Shown piece after piece: positions 37,503-47,386 of a stretch of 64,000 nt of DNA (the stretch's first letter is position 1; every line of letters begins with the position of its first letter). This DNA comes from Saprospiraceae bacterium. GTDB lineage: Bacteria; Bacteroidota; Bacteroidia; Chitinophagales; Saprospiraceae. The DNA lies in the NCBI GenBank assembly GCA_016711125.1, contig JADJTQ010000009.1:336191-400190 (forward strand), read 5' to 3'. The translations under genes were made by a program, and so were the position numbers. The notes beneath the pieces are model-generated. The model searched no databases. It was not told where the DNA came from and was given only the letters and a program-made list of their open reading frames with translations.

Positions 37503-37918
37503 CTTCTTGTACTTTTGGCTTGATCCAAAAGTACCAAAAGATCAAGGCTTTAAGGTGTAAACCTAAAACAGGTGTAGAAACCCGGAATTCTAAAAACTCG
37601 CCTTGATGGTTCCATCTTTGCGTCTTAGGTCCAGGGTCATCTCAAGCCTTAATGTGCTGTGGTAGAAGACTCATACAGTTTAGAATTCTTACGGTTTTCA
37701 ACTCCTGTTTATTAACGGTTTATCCCTTAAGGCCGATCACGAGACCTTTTGTCAAAGGTCTTTGTAAAGTCGTTGCTTGGCCTCTGGATCAATGATAATC
37801 AATGATTTAGATTTTAATTAAGGTTTCCAAAACACCGATAGTTGTAATTAAATAGCACAAGGAAGTTCAATATTACATAATTATTACTTTTCTTCAGCCC
37901 ATAAACATGCGAACCATT
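37503..37918. repeat. Long non-coding direct repeat, copy A (~417 bp)
   Basis: Opens with a long palindrome TACTTTTGG-CTTGAT-CCAAAAGTA followed by CCAAAAGATCAAGGCTTTAA, and closes with ATTACTTTTCTTCAGCCC and GCGAACCATT. A second copy lies at 38458-38884. By eye about nine in ten positions agree, apart from one small replaced block (after CCTGTTT). The internal palindrome GACCTTTTGTCAAAGGTC is kept. No coding potential. The preceding 160 bp (37342-37502) show nothing identifiable. Confidence 0.85.
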
Positions 37919-38420
37919 GTTAGTAAATCCTGCAGAGAAATATGGCAATAGCTGGTTGTCAGCCTTGCAAGAGTTTGAAGCAGAAGATCTGAGGGGATTT
38001 TGGAGTAGAGTTGAAGACCCGGCAGATGTTCCTGCATTGGTCAAGAGACTCTACGAGATTTCGGAAGGGATTAATATCCCAAACTCCTGGGTTCCGGCAA
38101 CAACTCTTTGGTATGTAGAAGGGGAGTGCTATATCGGGCACATCGATATTCGACATCGGTTGAATCTATTTTTAGAACAATTCGGTGGCCACATAGGATA
38201 TGCGGTAAGACCCACTGAGAGAAGAAATGGTTATGGCTATAGAATGCTGGAGGCGGCCTTACCCATTATTAAGGAAATAGGGCTGAATGAAATTTTAATT
38301 ACCTGCGATAAGGGCAATATCGCCTCAAGGAAAATTATCGAAAGAAATGGTGGCCGTTTTGAAAATGAACTTACCGATGATGAGGGGACGGTCAAGCTTC
38401 GCTATTGGATATGCTTATAG
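37917..38420 (+). CDS. GNAT acetyltransferase, 5' end at repeat boundary
   Basis: Gcn5-type N-acetyltransferase with LWYVEGECYIGHIDIRH, the acyl-CoA loop GYAVRPTERRNGYGYRML, and TCDKGNIASRKIIERNGG. The frame is closed by a stop at 37902, so it can only start at TTG 37917 or later, exactly where repeat copy A ends. The N-terminus (NPAEKYGNSWLSALQEF) lacks the leading strand expected of the family, so the gene may have lost its original start to the repeat. Acceptor unknown. Confidence 0.82.
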   Translation: MLVNPAEKYGNSWLSALQEFEAEDLRGFWSRVEDPADVPALVKRLYEISEGINIPNSWVPATTLWYVEGECYIGHIDIRHRLNLFLEQFGGHIGYAVRPTERRNGYGYRMLEAALPIIKEIGLNEILITCDKGNIASRKIIERNGGRFENELTDDEGTVKLRYWICL

Positions 38421-38457
38421 TTGCAAGGAGGCTTTATTGATGTGGTTCTTCTTAATA

Positions 38458-38884
38458 CTTCTTGTACTTTTGGCTTGATCCAAAAGTACCAAAAGATCAA
38501 GGCTTTAAGGTCTAAACCTAAAACACGAGTAGAAACACGGAATTCTAAAAACTCGCCTTGATGGTTCCGTCTTTGCGTCTTAGGTCCAGGGTCATCTCGA
38601 GCCTTAATGTGCTGTGGTAGAAGACTCATACAGTTTAGAATTCTTACGGTTTTCTACTCCTGTTTGTCTGCCCACCCGCTCGTTCATCCCTTAAGGCCGA
38701 TCACGAGACCTTTTGTCAAAGGTCTTTGTAAAGTCGTTGCTTTGGCCTCTGGCTCGTCGATAATCAATGGTTTGGATTTTAATTAAGAGTATCCAAAATA
38801 CCGATAGTTGTTATTAAATAGCACAAGGAAGTTCAATATCACATAATTATTACTTTTCTTCAGCCCATAAACACGCGAACCATT
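38458..38884. repeat. Long non-coding direct repeat, copy B (~427 bp)
   Basis: Same order of elements as copy A at 37503: palindrome with TACTTTTGG/CCAAAAGTA, GGTCCAGGGTCATCTCGAGC, ACTCATACAGTTTAGAATTC, GACCTTTTGTCAAAGGTC, and the closing GCGAACCATT. Together the two copies flank the GNAT gene in direct orientation. From 38885 to 39156 there is nothing I can assign; a phrase near 39010 (AACTTAAAGAAGGTGCCGAT) resembles one at 37362. Confidence 0.85.
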
Positions 38885-39180
38885 CTTACTTATAGTGGGT
38901 TGATTTAGTCCATTTATCTTTCCTCGTTCCAGTCCTGGCCTATAGCCAATTCTAATGCCGGCCACATTCGTCACTACCAGGTAGTCCAAACCACCCCACT
39001 CAGTAAAAACTTAAAGAAGGTGCCGATTTTATTTCTAAGTAGGTTTAATAAAAAAGCCCGCCACACTAAATCTCGCTGGTTTAATGTTTTGCAGGTGGAA
39101 ATGCAGATAGTAATTCACCAGATGATTATTTAGGAGTAAGAAATCTTCTTATTTTTATGATATCATCAATATTGGCAGAT

Positions 39181-39525
39181 ATGACGATCGATGAGTTTAA
39201 AAAAATTGCAAATTCATTTCCTGAGACCTCTGAGGAACCTCATTTTGAAAAAATCTCTTTCCGGGTCAACCGAAAGATATTCGCAACATTGTCCGAGAAA
39301 GATCATCGGGTGACCTTAAAATTGTCAGTCGAAGATCAGGATGTTTTCGCCCTTTTCGATAAGGTAACAATCTATCCGGTCCCCAATAAGTGGGGTAAAC
39401 AAGGGTGGACATTTGTGGATCTGGATAAAGCAAAAACCGAAATTGTTCAAGATATGTTAAAGGCCGCCTACTGTGCAGTAGCACCGAAGAGGTTGGTTGA
39501 ACTTTTTGGAAATGAAGTACCCTAA
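39181..39525 (+). CDS. MmcQ/YjbR-family protein
   Basis: About 114 residues with the YjbR fold: MTIDEFKKIANSFPETSEE, HFEKISFRVNRKIFATL, KLSVEDQDVFAL, NKWGKQGWTFVDLDKA and a C-terminal helix AAYCAVAPKRLVELF. Double-wing DNA-binding-like family of unknown role. ATG 39157 would add eight residues; 39181 matches the family start. The next gene begins 3 bp later. Confidence 0.85.
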   Translation: MTIDEFKKIANSFPETSEEPHFEKISFRVNRKIFATLSEKDHRVTLKLSVEDQDVFALFDKVTIYPVPNKWGKQGWTFVDLDKAKTEIVQDMLKAAYCAVAPKRLVELFGNEVP

Positions 39526-39528
39526 GCC

Positions 39529-40308
39529 ATGAAGGTGTTTAATAGTAGTCAAATTGATCAATTCATACATGAGGGATTTATTGCAATCCCTAGTGCCTTC
39601 TCAAAATTGCTTGCATCTGAGTGTCTTGACATCTTATGGAAATACTCGGGTTGTAATCGTACTGATCGCAATAGCTGGATCAAGCCTGTTGTTCGCTTGG
39701 GAGATTTATCCAACGAGCCATTTCTGCGGGCCGCCAATACAGCAGTGCTAACCAATGCCTATAATGAGATAGTCGGTCAAAATCGTTGGATAACCCGGAG
39801 GAGTTTGGGTAGTTTCCCGATACGCTTTCCAAGTACAACCGACCCTCAAGATACCGGATGGCATGTTGATGCAAGTTTTCCGGGTGAGGATCCAACGGAT
39901 TACATGTCATGGCGCATCAATATTTATTCAAGGGGCAGAGGTTTATTGATGTTATTTCTTTTTTCAGATGTTAGTGACAAAGATGCACCAACAAAAATAA
40001 GGGTGAGCTCTCATTGGGAAGTAGCTAAAATTTTACAGCCTTTCGGCCAGCAAGGTCTCTCATTTATGGAATTGGCAGAACGATTACCTGTCTCCCAATC
40101 AGCGTCCGAGGTTTTGGCTACCGGTGAGCCGGGTACGGTATATCTTTGTCATCCATTTTTAGCCCACGCGGCGCAAATGCATCGGGGAGATACCCCAAGA
40201 TTTATGGCTCAACCACCACTACAGCTATTTCAGCCTCTGATGCTCTCCCGGCAAGATCACGACTATTCACCGGTCGAGACAGCGGTGCGATTAGCCGTAG
40301 GATTATAG
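39529..40308 (+). CDS. PhyH-family Fe(II)/2-oxoglutarate dioxygenase
   Basis: Phytanoyl-CoA dioxygenase-like, 259 residues. The facial triad is visible: HxD in TGWHVDASF, distal His in LCHPFLAHAAQMHRG, and the 2-oxoglutarate-binding Arg just after in DTPRFMAQPP. Frame intact. Substrate unknown. Its stop is followed by a hairpin; a second, damaged PhyH gene lies 670 bp downstream. Confidence 0.88.
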   Translation: MKVFNSSQIDQFIHEGFIAIPSAFSKLLASECLDILWKYSGCNRTDRNSWIKPVVRLGDLSNEPFLRAANTAVLTNAYNEIVGQNRWITRRSLGSFPIRFPSTTDPQDTGWHVDASFPGEDPTDYMSWRINIYSRGRGLLMLFLFSDVSDKDAPTKIRVSSHWEVAKILQPFGQQGLSFMELAERLPVSQSASEVLATGEPGTVYLCHPFLAHAAQMHRGDTPRFMAQPPLQLFQPLMLSRQDHDYSPVETAVRLAVGL

Positions 40309-40345
40309 AAAGGAAGTAGCCTATTTGACGACTCGTAAAAGAAAA

Positions 40346-40367
40346 AAGCCAGACGTTAATCCGGCTT
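40346..40367 (-). terminator. Rho-independent terminator for the acidic protein gene
   Basis: Read on the - strand, AAGCC-G-GA ... TC-T-GGCTT forms a stem with one mismatch and a 6-nt loop, then TTTTCTTTT. It lies about 97 bp past the end of the 40464-40847 gene. On the + strand the tail is weaker (CTGTTT), so bidirectional use is possible. Confidence 0.6.
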
Positions 40368-40463
40368 CTGTTTACATGTTTTTCCTATGGTGTATTAATT
40401 AACCAATTACTAGAAATAATTTACCTTATCACAGAGTGATATTGTAAACTATCCATGTCTTTT

Positions 40464-40847
40464 TCATTCCTCTTTCTTCTTTTCCTTGTTTTTTGGTGCC
40501 TGACGTTCATGAAAGATGTCTTCCAGCTCGTGACCTAGTTCATTGAGTGCTTCTTCCAATTCACTGAGGTCAATCTTTTTAACCTCGGTCACGGCTTTGC
40601 GGATGATCTCTTTATAAGAGTTCATTTCGTCCCTAGTGGGCATGGCCTTTCGCACTTCAGCCATAATGTGGTCTACATCGATATCAGGTATTTCAATGTC
40701 GTTCAATGTGCTTTCCACCTCTTCCATGGCTTCTTTCCATTCATTGTTAAGAGATCGATCTTCTTCTTTTTCATTTGCCTGGCTAAAGGCAATTAGGCTT
40801 AATGAAAGTGCAAAGGCTAGCGTGAGACTCAATCTTATCATTTTCAT
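40464..40847 (-). CDS. Small secreted acidic/charged helical protein
   Basis: With ATG at 40847 or 40841 the protein begins with a signal peptide (KMIRLSLTLAFALSLSLIA FSQ, cleaved after SQ). The mature ~105 residues are very rich in Glu, Lys and Asp and are probably helical (EDRSLNNEWKEAMEEVEST, IRKAVTEVKKIDLSELEEA). No family recognised. It sits between the two PhyH genes on the opposite strand. Confidence 0.6.
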   Translation of the reverse strand: MKMIRLSLTLAFALSLSLIAFSQANEKEEDRSLNNEWKEAMEEVESTLNDIEIPDIDVDHIMAEVRKAMPTRDEMNSYKEIIRKAVTEVKKIDLSELEEALNELGHELEDIFHERQAPKNKEKKKEE

Positions 40848-40976
40848 GTATTTATCAGCAGATATTTCAAAGACGACTTTTAGTCTCAAAAGGTTTCATC
40901 CAGAAGAGAAAATTAATATTTGTTTAAGATTTTGGACTGTCTTAATTTTAAGTTTTTAAAGATTTAAATTAGCATT

Positions 40977-41572
40977 ATGGCATATTATCTGGATGATCTC
41001 GGAGCAAAAGACGACCTGCTTACCGATCAGGAGAAAGGCCTCTTAGACAGCCAGGGTTATCTGGTGCTGGGCAAAATTCTCTCGGATGAGCAGATACGTG
41101 TAATTCGGAGCCGCATCGAATTGCTGATGAATAAAGAGGGTGAGCTGGCGGGTTCCGAGTTGCTGGATTCTCCATATATCCGCCACCCAAAGGAAGCCGG
41201 GGCTGACCGATTAGCTGATCTGGTCAATAAGGGTCCTGTTTTCGATATTTTTTATACCCATCCACGGGTATTGGCGGCTGTTAGTCATATTCTTGGGCGT
41301 GAGATGAAACTCTCGTCTTTAAATTACCGGGCGGCAAAGCCCGGAGCCGGAGAGCAAAATCTGCATGTGGATTGGCACGAAGCAGTTGATCCCGGAGATT
41401 ACAAGGTGTGTGGCATGGCGGCACGCGAAACATGACCTCTGATCTAAGGAGGGCCATTCATAGTTATTTTTGTCGACGAGATCAACCTCAACAGGTAGAT
41501 CAAAGCAGGTATATAAGACCGGAGACCAGGGCAAGATTGGGGCTTGCGTCGCTCACGTTACTTGATGTTTAA
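40977..41572 (+). pseudogene. Second PhyH-family dioxygenase with a ~200-bp internal deletion
   Basis: The 5' part is a good PhyH N-terminus with the iron-binding HxD in QNLHVDWHEAVDPGDY. After YKVC the reading stops, but from 41411 another frame gives WHGGTRNMTSDLRRAIHSY (distal His, and Arg-containing strand), then CRRDQPQQVDQSRYIRP to a stop at 41570-41572. The stretch of about 65 residues normally between these (WLLDDF..ENGATRVVPGSH-type) is missing. The joint lies in GTGTGTGGCATGG, where a short repeat could have guided a deletion. Either a real pseudogene or an assembly loss. Confidence 0.8.
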
Positions 41573-41692
41573 GGAACGTTTCAATCGTTCGCTGCAACTT
41601 TTTACTCATCAAAAGGGTATTACTAGTCGTTGATCGAAAATATGTGCTCTTTTTGAGAGAAGTGTATTTCTTTGCGGTCTAATTGATAAACT

Positions 41693-44119
41693 ATGAAAAC
41701 ACTTGCTTTGAGCCTTGCCCTCTATTGCGTGGCAATCATTGGCTACGCACAAAAGAGCTCACTTTCCGGAAATCTTTTAGATCCTTCGGAGCAACCGGTC
41801 ATTTATGCCAATATCGCTTTAAATCGGGCTTTGGATTCTACCTTGGTCAAAGTTGAGGTTTCGGATGAAGAAGGTCATTTTATCTTTAAAGATTTATCTG
41901 CCGGTGATTACTTCCTGAAAGTCTCTTATGTGGGCTTCAATGAATTAGAAAGGGCGATATCTCTGAATGAAGGTCAGGAAATGAAACTTGGTGCTTTGAT
42001 GTTTAGTAATACGGCGATGGAACTACAAACAGCAACAGTGACAGCCAGCCGGGTCATGGTTGAAGTTAAGCCGGACCGTACCGTATTTAATGTTGACGGT
42101 ACGATTAATAGTGCAGGTGATAATGCACTAGGTCTCTTGCGGAAGGCACCAGGTGTTCTCGTCGACAACAATGACAATATTTCTGTTTTAAGTCGATCAG
42201 GTGTCCTGGTTTACGTCGATGGTAAAAGATTGCCGTTGCAGGGTGAGGACTTGAGCAATTACCTCCAGAATATACCGGCTGAGCAAATCGATCGATTTGA
42301 TATCATCACCAATCCAAGTGCCAAGTATGAAGCTGAAGGGAATGCCGGAATTATTGACATTCGCCTGAAAAAAAATAAAAACGAGGGTGCCAATGGTACT
42401 CTGAGTTCGAATATTACCCAAGGCGAATTCACCCGTGGCAATGCCAGTGCCAGCGGCAACTATCGCAACAAAGCAATTAATGTTTTCGGTAATGCCGGGT
42501 ATTCGGGAGGGAAAAACTTTAACACGCTGGATTTCATTAGTTTTCAGAACGGTCTTCAACTGGATGAAACCAATCGTTTTGAGCGAGAAAATACTTCATA
42601 TGATTATCGCATAGGGGAGTGATTTTTTCGTCAATAAAATAGCACTCTTGGCTTTATGGTGACTGGTAGAAGCAATGATGGATTCAGTGATTCAAAAAAC
42701 AGGATAACCATAGCCAAGGAGGCAAGTGGCAACTTGACCGATAGCATTTTAGTGGGTACCAGTATCGCTAATTATTTAAGAACTGAGAACACTTTTAATA
42801 TCAACTATCGATATGAAAAAGAACAAACAACTTTAAATGTGGATGCCGATTATGGCATCTATCGCAACGAAAACCAGCGTTATCAACCTAATCGCGATTA
42901 TGACGCTTCGGAAGAGATCCTTTTGTCAGAGATCATGAATTCGTTTGACACCCCTCGCGACATCGATATCTATACGTTCAAAGTTGATTATGAGACTAAA
43001 CTTGGAGCCGGCAAATTTGCTGCAGGAACCAAATTGAGCAAGGTTGGCACGGACAATACTTTTCTTTTTTATGATTTGATTGAAAATCAAGATGTTTTAA
43101 ATAATCGAAGATCTAATCGTTTTGATTACGATGAGATGGTCTATGCAGGTTATGTCAATTACTCAACATCTTTAGGTGAGAAATGGAATTTTTCGGCTGG
43201 ATTGCGCGCTGAACAAACGGATGCAGTTGGAGATCTAAAAGCATTTGACCCTGAATTGCAGGAAGATCCGGTTGAATTTAAATATTTGAGCTGGTTTCCT
43301 TCAGCGGGATTGACTTACCAGGTCTCTCAACAGAATACTTTGGCTTTAAATTATGGACGCCGGATTAATCGCCCCGACTATAATGTTTTAAATCCATTTA
43401 ATAATCAACTTAGTGAATTGTCTTATGAAAAGGGTAATCCATTTCTCCAACCGGAAATAGTAAATAACATCGAACTTGGTTACACATTAAAATACCGCTA
43501 TAATTTTAAAATCGGATATAGTAAAACGATTGACCAAATCACCCGACTGATTGGACCCGATGAGGTTGATGCCAGAGCAAGTTTTATTACCTGGGAAAAT
43601 CTGGCTACGCAGAAAATACTGAGTGCCAATATTAGTGCACCGGTGCAAGTCACAAAAAAATGGAATGCATATTTCAATTTAAGTGCTTCATATCTTAATA
43701 ATCAGGCTGACTATGGTGGAGGTGCAATTGTTGATGTACAGGCTGGCACTTATAGTATCTTTCAACAGCATACGTTTGATTTACCCAATAAATTTAAGGC
43801 GGAAGTATCTGGATGGTTTTCAGGTCCTGGAGTGTGGGGAGGCGTATTTCGTTATGACCCAAGTTGGAGTTTGAATCTGGGCATTCAAAGAAAGTTTTTC
43901 CAAGATAAAGTCAATGTAAAGCTTAGTGCACAGGATATCTTTTATCAAAGTGGTTGGGAGGGATATTCGCGTTTCAATGGCTTGTATTCGGAGGGAAGAG
44001 GTAATTATGATAGCCGCCAGGTGGGCTTGAGCGTGAGTTATAATTTCGGAAATGAAAATGTCAAATCGCGTCGCCGCAATACCGGTCTGGAGGATGAAGG
44101 CAAACGGGTAGGAAGTTGA
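41693..44119 (+). CDS. TonB-dependent receptor-like outer membrane protein, frameshifted
   Basis: Signal peptide, then a carboxypeptidase-regulatory-like domain (LSGNLLDPSEQPVIYANIA, LSAGDYFLKVSYVGF), a plug (GLLRKAPGVLVDNNDNISV, DIITNPSAKYEAEGNAG) and a long OMP_b-brl_3-type barrel in the second frame (42656-44119) ending SYNFGNENVKSRRRN. Two single-base indels at about 42615 and 42636 restore the link (IGSDFFVNKNSTLGFMV). About 808 residues. Receptors of this shape usually handle surface ligands or structural roles rather than classic siderophores. No SusD partner adjacent. Confidence 0.88.
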
Positions 44120-44129
44120 GAGTCCAATC

Positions 44130-44400
44130 GGTACAGAAATGATGGTGACAAAGGAGCTAACGCCAAGTTTTTGGTGGTGCTGCAGCGAGCATGGCAGGGG
44201 AGAAGTTACATTCTTCGGCTTGTAGAATAAAAAACAATTCTTCCAGGAGCCTTTGATTTTGCTGGCATCCCTCCGACAATATCTAGGCGACGTCGGGGTC
44301 GTCTATACCGGTACGGAAATGGGGGTGACAAAGGCAATAAGACGCCAAGTTTTTGAAGCTATAGCAAGTAAGAAAGGGAAGAATTTACATTTTTTCGAGC
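44130..44400. repeat. Pair of ~90-bp diverged direct repeats
   Basis: Copies at 44130-44219 and 44310-44400 share GGTAC-GAAATG, GGTGACAAAGG, CGCCAAGTTTTTG and, at the end, TTACATT-TTCG. The last part, read on the opposite strand, resembles hairpin 1 of the element at 25451. No coding potential. Confidence 0.7.
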
Positions 44401-44483
44401 GGACAAGGTGCCGACGAGGAGGCCGGGTGTGTATGACATATTTCCCTCATATGTAAAACCAGGGAAAAAATTTGATATTATTT

Positions 44484-44770
44484 GTTTGTTCTTTTGGCTT
44501 GACCCAAAAGAACCAAAAATCAAGGCTTTCGGCATTTCTTAACGACAGAAATAACCGTAAAATCCTAAACAAAATGAAACTCGCTGTTAGTCTTCTTACC
44601 TTGCCCGCATAGTCCGGGATTATTTGGTTTTCCTGGTTGCTGTGATCGTTCAGGTCAGCTCAAACACCATTTTGTTTTTAACGGATTTTTCGTCTATTTC
44701 GCCTAAAATGCCGAAGGCCGATCCCTAGTCCTTCTTTGAAGGCCTTTGGTATGTCGCTGCTCTAGTCGTT
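44484..44770. repeat. Diverged third member of the 37.5/38.5-kb repeat family
   Basis: Contains the same opening layout CTTTTGG-CTTGAC-CCAAAAG, ACCAAAAATCAAGGCTTT, and later GGCCGATC followed by AAGGCCTTTGG and GTCGCTGCT, as in the other copies. The middle has diverged beyond easy alignment. From 44770 to 45153 nothing identifiable is seen. Confidence 0.6.
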
Positions 44771-45153
44771 CTTCTTTATGTCAATATTTGTTAGCTTTTT
44801 GCCATCCTATCTTTCAATTTGTTGTTTAGGGTCATTGGATTGTACCTCAATAAGCTTGCGAAAATTATTTTCTCTGGATCTATGATTTTTGACCAAGAAA
44901 ATCAAGTGGGGGGGCTCGTTCAGTGCTTTTCCGGTGCGTTGCTTGAGGGAGATTTGTCATGCACACGGAGGCCGGCATCGGCTCGGAGATCGAAATGCAT
45001 GTGGATATGGCATTCGATGGGCACCTAAGGTCAAATAAATCGATGGCCATCAAAGGATTTAAATCTCATTCCACAGCAATTCGGAGAGTTCAAATCCAAA
45101 ATCTTGGACGGAAATCAGCAATCCCAAATTAATCCCAAATCAGCAATCAACAA

Positions 45154-46514
45154 TCAAATCACCGGAGTATCCAATTGAGCTAGTGATGCTTCAATATCAG
45201 CTTGGGTAATCTCGTGTTTTTGCAATTTGCCAGCAAAATAATCTTCATAGGCTTTCATGTCAAAATTGCCGTGACCGCAAAGATTAAATAAAATGGTTTC
45301 TGACTTGCCTTCACGTTTGCAACGTTCTACTTCTTGCACCACTGTGGCTATTGCATGTGAGGCCTCGGGAGCGGGGATAATACCTTCTGCCCGGGCAAAT
45401 TTGACACCTGCATCAAATACCTCCAATTGATCGTGCGCCCTGGCTTCAATTAGCTTATCTCTTAATAATTGACTGACGACAACTCCAGCACCATGATATC
45501 TTAAACCACCGGCATGGATCGGTGCCGGTACAAAATTATGACCCAAAGTATACATCGGCAACAAAGGCGTCATTCCAACAGTATCGCCAAAGTCGTAACG
45601 AAAAACTCCCCGCGTCAATTTTGGGCACGATGATGGTTCACTAGCTATGCAACGTACCTTCTTACCTTCTTCAAGATTGAAGCGTAGGAAAGGGAAGGAC
45701 AATCCTGCAAAATTACTACCTCCGCCAAATGGTGCGATTACGATATCAGGAAAATCGCCGGCTTTTTCCATTTGAATGACCGCCTCTTGACCCACAATAG
45801 TCTGGTGAAGCAAAACGTGATTTAATACACTACCTAAGGAGTATTTGGTTCCCTCATCACTTGCTGCTCTTTCGATGGCTTCTGAGATAGCCATTCCCAA
45901 TGAGCCTGGGGAGTCAGGATCCTTCGCGAGCATACTTCGACCGGCTTGGGTGTTCGTGCTAGGTGAAGCATAAACTTTAGCTCCCAGGTATTCATCATCA
46001 TCTTTCGATAGGGCTTTTGATCGTAGCTGATCCTGACCATATATACCTCGCATTCGATACCATAGAGATTGCAGGCAAAACTCAATGCACTGCCCCATTG
46101 GCCAGCTCCGGTTTCGGTGGTGATTCGTTTCACCCCTTCTTGTTTATTATAATAAGCCTGAGGTACCGCAGTGTTGGGCTTATGCGATCCCGATGGGCTT
46201 CCACCTTCATATTTATAATAGATCTTGGCCGGTGAATCCAGCATTTTTTCGAAATTATGAGCGCGGTAGAGTGGAGTAGGTCTCCAGAGTGTATAAACAT
46301 CTCTGACCCCATCCGGAATTTGAATCCACTTTTCGGCACTGACTTCTTGCTTGATCAACTCCATCGGAAATAAAGGTGCCAGTGCTTCTGGACCAATTGG
46401 TTGCTTAGTACCCGGATGTAATGGAGGCAATGGCTTGTTACGCATGTCAGCGACGATATTGTACCAGTTTTCAGGGATTTCGTTTTCAGTAAGTGTAATT
46501 TTTCGATTCAACAT
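45154..46514 (-). CDS. TrpB2-type tryptophan synthase beta-like protein, frameshifted
   Basis: PLP enzyme of the TrpB2 group, condensing serine with indole or a related role. PLP lysine in GSPSGSHKPNTAV; phosphate loop PFGGGSNFAGLSF; long N-terminal extension typical of TrpB2. The frame is lost at about 45983, where GGG should be GGGG (MMMNTWGAKVYASPSTN restored); pieces are 46514-45834 and 46098-45154. About 453 residues. No trpA nearby. Confidence 0.9.
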
Positions 46515-46822
46515 TTTATATCAATTTAGATCATAAGCCAAAGGCATGAAGATAAAGAATATGATGACAAAATCAATCTTGGACTGACTAAAATCAGTAT
46601 CCGAAACCTTGTTTGAGGCTACGATTTGCAAATTTGCAACACCCGACTCAAAGGCTCAATTTCGGTGCATCCCGAAAGTGCGTTTTAGCACCTTTAAATG
46701 GGCTCTCTTAGTTAGGTCAAGAAGATACATGTTAAAACGAGCTTTAGCCTAAAGTGGTGACCAGATGCTGCTGTTGCAGTTCGAAGCGAAATACACTAAA
46801 TTGGTTGCCTCAATTTTTTTAG

Positions 46823-47367
46823 ATGGATCTTGAAGATGAAGACACTAGTTTGACAGATTGGATGAATCTCCCCATTTATAGGAAGGCAATGGAGATCGTC
46901 GAAACGGTACATGCTTTGATGGACTTGATTCAAGATGAAATTGATGATAAAGAGTCACCTCTTTCTGAGACTGATCGAATAATGCTGAGTTCTTGTACCC
47001 ATGATATGTTTACTAATGCAACGACCATGTCCACTAAGATTGCTGGAGCAGAAGGAGGAGATCTCTATGATTTACGGATGGAAAATGCAGCTATTATACG
47101 TTACAATGCGCGTTCATTGCAGACCAGTGTTCATTCTTTGAAGATGTTCGGATATCGCGAGCAAGCTTATTTTGAAGTATTACGCAATGAGATTGATGAA
47201 TTCAGACTTCTTTTGTAGACTGGGTGGCTGGCTTTGATCAATGGAATTATATTATCGATCGCTGGGGTCTCTTTAACCCACCCGGTGTCACTGCTCATGA
47301 TCATGATCCAGACGATGACATTCCCATTGATCCCTCTGAATATTTTGGACGGGATGAAAGTGAATAG
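46823..47367 (+). CDS. Uncharacterised helical protein, frameshifted near its end
   Basis: The N-terminal part is helical (IYRKAMEIVETVHALMDLI, MFTNATTMSTKIAGAEGG). The frame stops at 47218, but restoring one T in CTTCTTTTGTAGAC yields FVDWVAGFDQWNYIIDRWG, LFNPPGVTAHDHDPDDD and an acidic tail to 47367. About 181 residues. I recall similar tails in Bacteroidota proteins of unknown function but cannot name the family. Confidence 0.65.
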
Positions 47368-47386
47368 AGCCCTGGCAAGCCATCAC

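Noticed and set aside
38783..38989. Open frames on the - strand shared between repeat copies A and B
   Set aside because: They agree because the repeats are nearly identical; differences between copies are mostly amino-acid changing, unlike a conserved gene.
37362..39030. Similarity of AACTTAAAAAAGGGTGCTGA and AACTTAAAGAAGGTGCCGAT outside the long repeats
   Set aside because: About 20 bp only; could be an older outer boundary of the repeats or chance.
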